Program-made: the position numbers and the translations under genes
From: a virus
Length of the DNA: 27,077 bases
Virus record (IMG/VR): IMGVR_UViG_3300006192_000337
Location: 1 to 27,077 of that record
Reading direction: 5' to 3' (one strand)
The notes under the pieces: generated by a model
Told to the model about the DNA's origin: nothing
The model's database searches: none
Seen by the model: only the letters and a program-made list of their open reading frames with translations
Shown here: positions 1 to 5,795 of the stretch, piece after piece
How the letters are laid out: the number at the start of each line of letters is the position of its first letter
How positions within the stretch are numbered: the stretch's first letter is position 1

Positions 1-123
1 GAATAGGATCATCTCGAGGTTTCTTTCGGGTGCACCTGATGCGAGCACCACATCAGGTTCGGTTGGTGTAGGCGGCAGCTGTTCAGGTGCTTTGTGCGCG
101 TGCCCTGCCAACCGCAACCGTTT
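1..123 (-). other. Window-edge stretch, possible partial coding sequence
   Basis: On the minus strand the frame directly after the TGA of the nucleotidyltransferase gene stays open for 41 codons to the window edge. It reads like protein, with a proline-rich segment (PPTPTEPD) followed by VVLASGAPERNLEMILF. The other two minus frames contain stops. No ATG with a clear ribosome-binding site is visible before the edge. It could be the start of a downstream gene using a rare start codon, a former C-terminal extension of the upstream gene, or chance. Confidence 0.25.
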
Positions 124-1182
124 TCAGCAGTAATGAGACCATTCCTCATCCTCGATGCTTAAATCGCGGTCGAATGCTTTCGTCTTGATCTCATGCATCT
201 TCTCGAGCCATCCATCATTGCGGAGGATCTTGAACACAAGGTTCTCTGTGCTGAACTCCCCTTTACTAGACAGACCAGCCTGTCGCATCTTGCGGATTTT
301 TTCCATCAACTTCTCAACAGCCTCTGCCTTGTTCGCAGAGAGAACATCAGTAATCTCGCGGATCATTTCAGCAGCCTTTGCCTTGACAGCGTTGTCGTCA
401 ACAGATGGTTCTTTGTGTTGCGGCTCGACAACCCATTTGTCATCGCGGACAGAATATATCCCACTAGATACATGCTCGTCACCTGATCCTTCCACATAGA
501 ATTCAACAGGAAACCCACGAATTGTAATGTCGTGAAGATCGTTCCACAATCGTTTCTTCGTATCAAAGTATTCCTCGACCAGTTTGCCGTACTTCTTCTC
601 TGCTGCCTTCTTGTCAACAACAATGTGAAGATCAACATCGCTGTTTTCTGTCCAGTTGAAGTTTGCTGCGCTGCCGGTGAGAACGACATCTTCCACTTCC
701 ATATCTTCCATCTTTAAAAATGAGAAGAATGCTTCTGCGTTTGCCATCAGTTTATTACGAACTTCGGGATCGAGTTTATAACTATCGCCATCCTTGATCC
801 ACAGTTCGTCCGTCAGCTCATCGTGATATTGGTGCGTTAGTTCTATGTCTTCTGGTTCTGGAGCACCATCATACGAAGCGTAACGCTCCATCAGTGATTT
901 CACTTTCTGCAGAGCGTGTGTGCTCCCGCTGAATGTCAATGATGTTTTGTAGACAGAAGGGTTGTCAGCGCTCTCAACGAGAACACCGCCACGATGGCGG
1001 TAATCGTCCCACATCAAGCCGTCAGCAGTTTTAGTGGCGCTCCAATCTTCAGTGATTAACTTGTCAATCTCCATTGCTTCCATAAACGCACCGAAGCTCT
1101 TGCGAAACTTGACATTGGTGTATGTGATTTGCTTGGATGTAGCGATTTTGTACGAACGATCCAGCTGGCGGATAAACTTCAT
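124..1182 (-). CDS. Pol-beta-type nucleotidyltransferase
   Basis: The protein (352 aa) carries a nucleotidyltransferase core about 170 residues in: LTGSAANFNW followed by SDVDLHIVV. This matches the family pattern hG[GS] then DxD, and a later acidic strand (GFPVEFYVEG) fits the third metal ligand. The N-terminal third and the charged C-terminal helices match no family I recognise. An ATG lies four codons upstream at 1194, but I chose 1182. GGAG sits 6 nt before it, and the late promoter at 1205-1212 would leave almost no leader for 1194. The family transfers nucleotides to RNA, protein or small molecules; the substrate here is unknown. It is the third nucleotide-transfer fold in this late block. 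The frame stays open after its TGA to the window edge. Confidence 0.75.
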   Translation of the reverse strand: MKFIRQLDRSYKIATSKQITYTNVKFRKSFGAFMEAMEIDKLITEDWSATKTADGLMWDDYRHRGGVLVESADNPSVYKTSLTFSGSTHALQKVKSLMERYASYDGAPEPEDIELTHQYHDELTDELWIKDGDSYKLDPEVRNKLMANAEAFFSFLKMEDMEVEDVVLTGSAANFNWTENSDVDLHIVVDKKAAEKKYGKLVEEYFDTKKRLWNDLHDITIRGFPVEFYVEGSGDEHVSSGIYSVRDDKWVVEPQHKEPSVDDNAVKAKAAEMIREITDVLSANKAEAVEKLMEKIRKMRQAGLSSKGEFSTENLVFKILRNDGWLEKMHEIKTKAFDRDLSIEDEEWSHYC

Positions 1183-1204
1183 TGCATTCTCCATTGTGTT
1201 CGCT

Positions 1205-1212
1205 TATTTATC
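1205..1212 (-). promoter_or_regulatory. T4-type late promoter, GATAAATA
   Basis: GATAAATA on the minus strand, one base off the T4 late consensus TATAAATA. It lies just upstream of the nucleotidyltransferase gene and within the 3' end of the denV remnant. Related ATAAATA octamers precede several other genes here, which supports the reading. Confidence 0.6.
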
Positions 1213-1510
1213 GCTTCCACAACGCCATAGGCGCGAGTAGTTGTAGTTGGACTTTTGGTTCCAGTTCAGTTAGTTTGACACCGTTGTAGCGGTACCAATG
1301 CCACTTCTGGTTGATTCGTTCGATGATCCGCTGAACGTTGACTGCAAGAGCATTCGGATCAGGGTGCCAGTCTTTGTCTAGCATGTTTTCTTTGAACACA
1401 TTGAAGTCGGCGACACGGTTTGGATCGATCTCGTATCCTCGTCGTTTCAGCTCAACACACAGTGCTCGGTAACGGTCCTCAAGAAACTTCCCCTTGTTGT
1501 AGAAGAACCT
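1208..1510 (-). pseudogene. C-terminal remnant of a second denV-like gene
   Basis: The minus frame from 1510 to the stop at 1208 encodes about 100 residues that align with the C-terminal two thirds of DenV. It opens with RFFYNKGKFLEDRYRAL, where T4 DenV has FFYDKLEFLRKR. It continues through an ELKRRGYEI segment and a paired WHWYRYNGVKLTEL, matching the conserved aromatic WYKYYG end. It is clearly paralogous to, but diverged from, the complete denV at 2341-2817. The reading frame is closed by TAA at 1511-1513, exactly where the intergenic DNA of the neighbouring homing gene begins, so the N-terminus with catalytic Thr2 and Glu23 is missing. An internal GTG (1399) could start a 63-residue peptide. 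I read it as a remnant left by homing endonuclease invasion. Confidence 0.75.
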
Positions 1511-1511
1511 T

Positions 1512-1519
1512 TATAAATA
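1512..1519 (+). promoter_or_regulatory. T4-type late promoter TATAAATA for homing gene
   Basis: A perfect TATAAATA on the plus strand, 26 nt before the start codon at 1545. It sits inside a short inverted repeat (CCTTTA at 1508-1513, TAAAGG at 1518-1523). AGGAGG follows at 1531-1536. Confidence 0.65.
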
Positions 1520-1544
1520 AAGGTGCACTGAGGAGGAAATGACA

Positions 1545-2381
1545 ATGAACATATACATGATTATAAATGAATACCACTTAAAAAACAACACTAACCCGTT
1601 CTTGTATATAGGCAGCGACGCCAAGGACAGAATTATGATCGAACAGTATTCTGGATCAAGCAAAACTTTAACATCTGATATAACACGCCTCGGTCTGCAA
1701 AACTTCTCAAAAAGCATTATATGGCACGGTGATACAACAGATTTAGGTAATATGGGGTTTTCTAGTTTGACTGAATTGGAGAAAGAAATTCACGTGTGGC
1801 TCGATGTTGCAAGAAATGAAGCGTTTTACAACATAGTCGCAGCTGGTGAGCGGTTTTCGACTGTAGGAAAAGCAGTGTATTACCTCAATGGCGATCCAAC
1901 AAAGACCAACGTATTGTTGCCTATTTCTGACCCCAGAGTGGTGTCAAAAGAATACGTTGGGAGAAACACAGGAAAAGTGATTTCCAACGAGACGCGCGAA
2001 AAGCTCAAACTCCGTCCACATCCATCAGAGTTTATGGACTGGCATGCCATAATGGCGGGCCACCGAAAAAACAGTACGGAAAATTACAGAAAACCAAAGA
2101 GTGACGCTCACAGGACGAGCATCAAAGCCGCTATAGTTAAACGATACGAAGATCCAAATTACAGAGCGAAGATGTCTGCTGTCAGCGGAAGAAAAACCCC
2201 AGTGATCCAAATGGCAATTGATGGAACTGTTATAGCACGATTTAGTACAATTAAAGAAGCGGCTGATGCTATAGGTGGTGGGAACAGGAGATGTGACATA
2301 TCAGCGTGTTGTAGAGGTAAGCAGCACACAGCGTATGGATTTAAATGGATGTATGACACCAGCCAGCTGCAGGGTACATAA
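1545..2381 (+). CDS. GIY-YIG homing endonuclease with NUMOD1-like C-terminus
   Basis: The predicted 278-residue protein begins MNIYMIINEYH and then FLYIGSDAKD, the two strands of a GIY-YIG nuclease core. The last 60 residues (PVIQMAIDGTVIARFSTIKEA..., then ISACCRGKQHTAYGFKWMY) match the NUMOD1 DNA-binding repeat of phage and intron homing enzymes. The frame opens at ATG 1539, but AGGAGG ends at 1536, so ATG 1545 with 8-nt spacing is the better start. The gene lies on the strand opposite to its neighbours. Its 3' end overlaps the 3' end of the complete denV gene convergently by about 40 nt, and a diverged denV fragment lies on its other side. It is therefore a free-standing, Seg-like homing gene targeting denV. 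Transcription is probably late. Confidence 0.85.
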   Translation: MNIYMIINEYHLKNNTNPFLYIGSDAKDRIMIEQYSGSSKTLTSDITRLGLQNFSKSIIWHGDTTDLGNMGFSSLTELEKEIHVWLDVARNEAFYNIVAAGERFSTVGKAVYYLNGDPTKTNVLLPISDPRVVSKEYVGRNTGKVISNETREKLKLRPHPSEFMDWHAIMAGHRKNSTENYRKPKSDAHRTSIKAAIVKRYEDPNYRAKMSAVSGRKTPVIQMAIDGTVIARFSTIKEAADAIGGGNRRCDISACCRGKQHTAYGFKWMYDTSQLQGT

Positions 2382-2817
2382 TGAATTCCGCGCACGGTAG
2401 CTGGGTCAGTGGGGTTCCTTTGTATCGGTACCAATAAGGTTTTTGCAGTATCCGCTCAGTTATTCTGAGAGCGTTTGTTTTTACGTCAACGTCTGATGGT
2501 TCCCATTCTATTTGAGGGACCTCATCAAACACACCCCAATCGATACGCCGCTCTGTTGGGTTCACACAATATCCTCTGTGAATGAGGTCATACACCAATG
2601 CATTGAATCGTTTAACCAGAAATGTTTTTTTGTTTGTGAAAAAATAAACATGACCGTGATTTAACGTATACTCTTTTGGGACCTTGCTTGGTTGCCACCC
2701 GTTCTTCGATTTCAGAGAACGACGGAGCGACCCCATCACCATCGGGAGCTCACGGTATTCTGCCATCAGGTGCTGATCTGTCAGCATCTCTGGATCTACT
2801 ACATTGATTCGTGTCAT
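2341..2817 (-). CDS. denV: Pyrimidine dimer DNA glycosylase (T4 endonuclease V)
   Basis: DenV nicks DNA at UV-induced pyrimidine dimers through glycosylase and AP-lyase activity. The product begins MTRIN and continues LTDQHLMAEYRELP, nearly identical to T4 DenV, including the catalytic N-terminal Thr2 and Glu23. The enzyme needs Thr2 exposed after Met removal, so the start must be 2817, although the frame is open to an ATG at 2850. The C-terminal aromatic patch is KPYWYRYKG. T4 DenV ends a few residues after this patch; here about 20 more follow. The last dozen or so are read antisense through the final codons of the convergent homing gene, so that insertion rewrote the C-terminus. It sits in a late minus-strand row, 29 nt after the DUF3820-like gene. 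A second, truncated denV-like copy lies beyond the homing gene. Confidence 0.92.
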   Translation of the reverse strand: MTRINVVDPEMLTDQHLMAEYRELPMVMGSLRRSLKSKNGWQPSKVPKEYTLNHGHVYFFTNKKTFLVKRFNALVYDLIHRGYCVNPTERRIDWGVFDEVPQIEWEPSDVDVKTNALRITERILQKPYWYRYKGTPLTQLPCAEFIMYPAAGWCHTSI

Positions 2818-2846
2818 ATTACCAAAACCCCATGTTTCCACCACCA

Positions 2847-3158
2847 TCAAAACTCGTCTGGACCCCAGTCGCTGATGAGATCGTGATCATAATCACAGTA
2901 TCTGTATGACCCTCTGTGGCGAGGCACATGTCTGTAGTTGGCTGCTAGTTGCTTTAGATGCCCTTCATATGCCAGCTTCTGCACGTTTGGTGTGAACACA
3001 AGCGATGTGTTATTGATCAACCAGTGGAGGTAGCTAACGTTTATGCTCAACACAACACTAACAGTACACCCTTTGTATCTGCCAAAGGGGAGAATATCTT
3101 TCTTACCTAAAACGCCGAAGGCGCTACGTAGCGCCTTCAGTTGTTTGTTTTTGCCCAT
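2847..3158 (-). CDS. Small DUF3820-like protein
   Basis: A 103-residue protein whose core, ILPFGRYKGCTVSVVLSIN followed by VSYLHWLINNT, matches the 'PFGkykGk...yLhWl' signature of the DUF3820 family found in phages and next to some exonuclease domains. Its biochemical role is unknown. The start at ATG 3158 is preceded by GAGAG and a GATAAAT sequence. The C-terminus is rich in Tyr, Asp and His. A 22-bp perfect palindrome lies within its first codons. Its stop is 29 nt from the denV start, so the two are probably cotranscribed. Confidence 0.65.
   Translation of the reverse strand: MGKNKQLKALRSAFGVLGKKDILPFGRYKGCTVSVVLSINVSYLHWLINNTSLVFTPNVQKLAYEGHLKQLAANYRHVPRHRGSYRYCDYDHDLISDWGPDEF
3117..3138. 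repeat. 22-bp perfect palindrome
   Basis: Two 11-bp arms, GAAGGCGCTAC and its exact complement, meet without a loop inside codons 7-14 of the DUF3820-like gene (KALRSAFG). On the plus strand the palindrome is followed by a T-rich stretch (TTGTTTGTTTTT), so it could end plus-strand transcripts coming from the left. It could also fold in the mRNA near the start codon, or bind a protein. Confidence 0.5.
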
Positions 3159-3215
3159 TTATCTCTCACAGAAGGTTAGTATTTTGGTCAACTATCCTTC
3201 CAAAACATATAAAAG

Positions 3216-3800
3216 TCAACTTGGTGCTAAAACATTACGGCACAGTTCAAACATTTGACGAGCATCATCTTCTGTCAGATTGCCTTTGCCAATCGGCGAT
3301 GCGGCAGCAAATGTTGCGAAATCACCAGCGACAACTGCTCTGCGAAGATCAGAACCGCTGATCCCTGGTGTACGATCTCCGGAACTTTGTGCTGTCAGCT
3401 CAACGCCGTGCTGAGCTGCATATGACACCAGACGACTGAACATTTTGTTCTCTTCGCTGCCTTCCTCGAAGTAGTCACCGCCAGCAAAGTAGATGATCCG
3501 CTTGTATCCCTGTGGCAGCAGTTCATCAAGCAGCTTGAACATATTGATTGCTGGCGCTATTTGCAAATCAGGGATAGCCTTTTTGATATACGCGATCTTC
3601 GCATCAACAGGGACAGGGTTCTTCTTGTTATCAACCGACCGTGATGTATAAACCATGTATGGGACATTATTCGCAGTTGCAAACTTTTTGATTGCTTCAA
3701 AGTGAGCAATATGTCCAGACGTGGGCGGGCTGTATCTACCAAAACAGTATACAAACGTATCACTGTTGCTCTCCAATAGGTATTGCTTGAATGTCTTCAC
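3216..3800 (-). CDS. Nucleotidylyltransferase (NMNAT/cytidylyltransferase-like) with head-targeting N-terminus
   Basis: The 194-residue protein has the Rossmann-type nucleotidylyltransferase signature: FGRYSPPTSGHIAHFEAI (the HxGH region, here TSGH) near residue 20, and GISGSDLRRAV near residue 150, the counterpart of ISxTxxR. T4-like marine phages carry similar proteins annotated as NMN adenylyltransferase or cytidylyltransferase; the substrate here is not decided by sequence. The first residues, MKTFKQYLLE, resemble the T4 internal-protein capsid-targeting peptide (MKTYQEFI.E type) and end in LLE-S, close to the gp21 protease site [LI]xE. The protein may therefore be packaged and injected. 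Its first 41 nt overlap the end of a GIY-YIG homing gene, and a remnant of a second copy of its N-terminus lies at 4662-4727. Confidence 0.8.
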   Translation of the reverse strand: MKTFKQYLLESNSDTFVYCFGRYSPPTSGHIAHFEAIKKFATANNVPYMVYTSRSVDNKKNPVPVDAKIAYIKKAIPDLQIAPAINMFKLLDELLPQGYKRIIYFAGGDYFEEGSEENKMFSRLVSYAAQHGVELTAQSSGDRTPGISGSDLRRAVVAGDFATFAAASPIGKGNLTEDDARQMFELCRNVLAPS

Positions 3801-4602
3801 AGGTTTCCTCTAAAAATTGCCACCCCATCTCTCGGGGCGTTTTACCAATATCGTTTTTGCAGAACAACGGGCACGCAGCTGCACACTGTCTATTTATAGG
3901 TTTATCTGCTTGCTTGAGAACATTGCGCAACCCGTTTGCTGTGATAATACTGTAAACTGATACAAAATACTCCGCGCTAGCGAAATCGCCGTATGGTGTG
4001 CGTATTGCTTTCCTATTAGGGTTGTTCATCTGGATTTTTGCTCGTGTTGCAACACCAGGGTGCCGACCTAGATTGTTTTTATTGCCCTTCTTTAAGGTTG
4101 CCAACAGTGCTTTTACTTCTTCGGTATGTGTTTTACCATAGAAAGGATTGTTTACTCCAACTTGTTTCTTGCTTTGTGCCAATATACGATCTTTACGTTT
4201 TTGTCTTTCTTCTTCGCTTATATTCAGCTTCTTGCCATAATTTGGGCTATCTTTACCTTTAGGTCTTGCTACACCTTTATTGTTTGGCGGTCTTTGGTCT
4301 ACACATATGTTGGTTAATATTCCGCCATCATCCAAATCTCGTCTGCCATAATGTTGTATGAGCTGCTTTTCAACATCATACGCCTCTGCTTCTGTTAAAC
4401 CTGTTTTGTAAAATTCAATCCTAGGCGTCAAACCAGCACCAAAAATAGCCTGTATTACAGCATATTTTTTCTTGTTTTCGGTGTTGGTGCGCGTTTCCGT
4501 GAGATGGTGCTTATATCTTATATCCCGTCCCTTCCCAACATAAAAAGGTGTAGGTTGGTCTTGTCTGGTGTCATAATACACATAAACATAATAATCATTC
4601 AT
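3760..4602 (-). CDS. GIY-YIG homing endonuclease with NUMOD3-like region
   Basis: The 280-residue protein starts MNDYYVYVYYD and continues PFYVGKGRDIRYKHHL, the GIY and YIG strands with the conserved basic residues of the GIY-YIG nuclease core. The middle holds SPNYGK and NPFYGKTHTEEVKALL, typical of NUMOD3 DNA-binding repeats. This is the Seg family arrangement of T4. AGGAGA precedes the ATG by 8 nt and lies in the loop of an 8-bp hairpin whose stem includes the start codon. The 3' end overlaps the first 41 nt of the complete nucleotidylyltransferase gene in the same direction. A 21-codon copy of that gene's N-terminus lies just upstream. It therefore appears to have homed into the 5' part of this gene. 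Confidence 0.9.
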   Translation of the reverse strand: MNDYYVYVYYDTRQDQPTPFYVGKGRDIRYKHHLTETRTNTENKKKYAVIQAIFGAGLTPRIEFYKTGLTEAEAYDVEKQLIQHYGRRDLDDGGILTNICVDQRPPNNKGVARPKGKDSPNYGKKLNISEEERQKRKDRILAQSKKQVGVNNPFYGKTHTEEVKALLATLKKGNKNNLGRHPGVATRAKIQMNNPNRKAIRTPYGDFASAEYFVSVYSIITANGLRNVLKQADKPINRQCAAACPLFCKNDIGKTPREMGWQFLEETCEDIQAIPIGEQQ

Positions 4603-4622
4603 ATCGGTTCTCCTGATATGAA
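4598..4622 (-). promoter_or_regulatory. Hairpin enclosing the ribosome-binding site of the homing gene
   Basis: TTCATATC and GATATGAA form a perfect 8-bp inverted repeat around a 9-nt loop (AGGAGAACC on the minus strand). The Shine-Dalgarno sequence is in the loop and the ATG at 4602 is in the 3' stem. In mRNA this would block initiation. CACAAATA about 15 nt upstream of the SD resembles a weak late promoter. Confidence 0.5.
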
Positions 4623-4661
4623 GTATTTGTGCTTGCGGTCGTTATAGACCTCCAAAACTAT

Positions 4662-4727
4662 TTAAGACAAAGCATAAACGAATGTGTCGCTTTCAGCTTC
4701 TGCTAACCATTGCTTGAATGTTTTCAT
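4662..4727 (-). pseudogene. N-terminal remnant of a second nucleotidylyltransferase copy
   Basis: From ATG 4727 the minus strand encodes MKTFKQWLAEAESDTFVYA, then L, S and a TAA at 4662-4664. This matches the first 19 residues of the complete nucleotidylyltransferase (MKTFKQYLLESNSDTFVYC). Similarity stops just before the GRYSPPTSGH active-site segment, where the homing gene's upstream region begins. The peptide carries WLAE-A, a textbook T4 gp21 cleavage site, which supports reading the N-terminus as a head-targeting peptide. Its ATG lies 2 nt after a TGA that ends the frame of the preceding gene's tail, as expected for the original operon spacing. Confidence 0.8.
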
Positions 4728-4729
4728 AA

Positions 4730-4837
4730 TCAATCTCTCGTGGGTAGTTTTGCGCGAAGTTCTTTCGCCATTTGCATCAAATGTTGCTTCTTTATATCAT
4801 TCTTTGTTGCTTTAGCACGCTTTTCGTAGTCTTCAAT
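4730..4837 (-). other. In-frame continuation of the internal head protein gene after an amber codon
   Basis: Directly after the TAG at 4838-4840 the same frame runs on for 35 codons to a TGA at 4730-4732. The peptide is lysine- and glutamate-rich and clearly protein-like (IEDYEKRAKATKND, then MQMAKELRAKLPTRD). It ends 2 nt before the ATG of the nucleotidylyltransferase remnant, which is normal phage gene spacing. It is most likely the original C-terminus, now behind a nonsense mutation or a readthrough stop. Confidence 0.6.
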
Positions 4838-5794
4838 CTAAGCACGGATCGCATTAACTTTGCGTTGGTCGCTTTCCAACACAGTTTCCTTGTGTTGCGT
4901 TTTCATTTGTTTGGTCAGTGCACTGTACAGCGCTCTGCCCAACAGGCTTGTGTGAGGATTTTTGCTGTCCGATTCTTGAAGCGGAACCATTTGAATCGAC
5001 ATGTGCTCGCGGCCCGGCTGCACAGCACGGAACTGAACAGCATCTGCTTGTGAGCGAAACACCTTGCCGATATACTGCCGAGATGTCCCATCATACACTT
5101 GGAACCCCATCGGCTTCTTCTCAATCTGATCATCCAGTTTAGATTGGCGATACTGTTCGTACTCATCATCCTCATTGCGGCCTGATGGGCGGCGGTCGTA
5201 GCGTGGGTCGTCCCAGCCCCATTCACCTTCCGACACTTCTTGCTTCTTTTTCCCTAGCATGCCCGCAACTTTGTCATATACTCTGTCAGTTGCAGCAGCG
5301 ATAGGATCTTCACTCCACTTTGTTTGCTTTTTTCCTGCCTTTTTCGCTTCAGCCTCCTGACGATCTTTACTCGGCTTATTGGCATCCATATAATGCTGTG
5401 TGTGTTTGCCTTCCGCCACACCTTGTTGTTGAGCGACCATTGCCATTTTCTTTTTACTGCTAGTGATAACCTCTTTGCCGTCGTGTCCTTTGACGCGGTA
5501 AATAGGCTGCTCGTTTGGTCCCCATCCGTGTATCTGCACTTCCCCAGGCTTCAACTCAATAGGTGTTTTAGTATAGTTGTGTACTACAATCCCGTCTACT
5601 AACCCTTCCGATACTTTCTGTTTAGCTAACAGCTTTTTACCTGCCTCAGCAGCTTTATCTTTTTCCATTCGCTGTTTTTGCTGTTCGGCAGCGGCTTTAT
5701 AAGCAGGACTGTTAATATCCCTAAATGGAGTTTTTTGTTTTTCTTTGGGGCCAGAGCCTTCAAAAACATTTTGTTTGATTTGATTCAGTTTCAT
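4838..5794 (-). CDS. Predicted internal head protein with repeated protease sites
   Basis: The 318-residue hydrophilic protein begins MKLNQIKQNVFEG and contains VxEG at residues 10-13, 61-64 (VSEG), 126-129 (VAEG) and 187-190 (VSEG), plus LQES and VLES near the end. These resemble T4 gp21 prohead-protease sites (small hydrophobic-x-E before G, A or S), spaced 51-65 residues apart. I infer a core or internal head protein cut into several peptides during capsid maturation. A possible small fold lies around residues 230-275; no enzyme motif is seen. The frame is open upstream to 5860, but ATG 5794, directly after the TAA of the ligase-like gene, is the coupled start and removes a spurious hydrophobic leader. 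The gene ends in TAG, after which the frame continues for 35 codons. Confidence 0.7.
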   Translation of the reverse strand: MKLNQIKQNVFEGSGPKEKQKTPFRDINSPAYKAAAEQQKQRMEKDKAAEAGKKLLAKQKVSEGLVDGIVVHNYTKTPIELKPGEVQIHGWGPNEQPIYRVKGHDGKEVITSSKKKMAMVAQQQGVAEGKHTQHYMDANKPSKDRQEAEAKKAGKKQTKWSEDPIAAATDRVYDKVAGMLGKKKQEVSEGEWGWDDPRYDRRPSGRNEDDEYEQYRQSKLDDQIEKKPMGFQVYDGTSRQYIGKVFRSQADAVQFRAVQPGREHMSIQMVPLQESDSKNPHTSLLGRALYSALTKQMKTQHKETVLESDQRKVNAIRA

Positions 5795-5795
5795 A

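Noticed and set aside
1476-1534. Weak hairpin (TCCTCA with TGAGGA) hiding the ribosome-binding site of the first homing gene around its late promoter
   Set aside because: Only 6 bp across a loop of nearly 50 nt; too weak to claim the I-TevI-type design seen at 21264.
2818-2850. Longer DenV start at 2850
   Set aside because: DenV needs Thr2 as the N-terminal residue for catalysis; an 11-residue extension would abolish it, and the extension overlaps the preceding gene.
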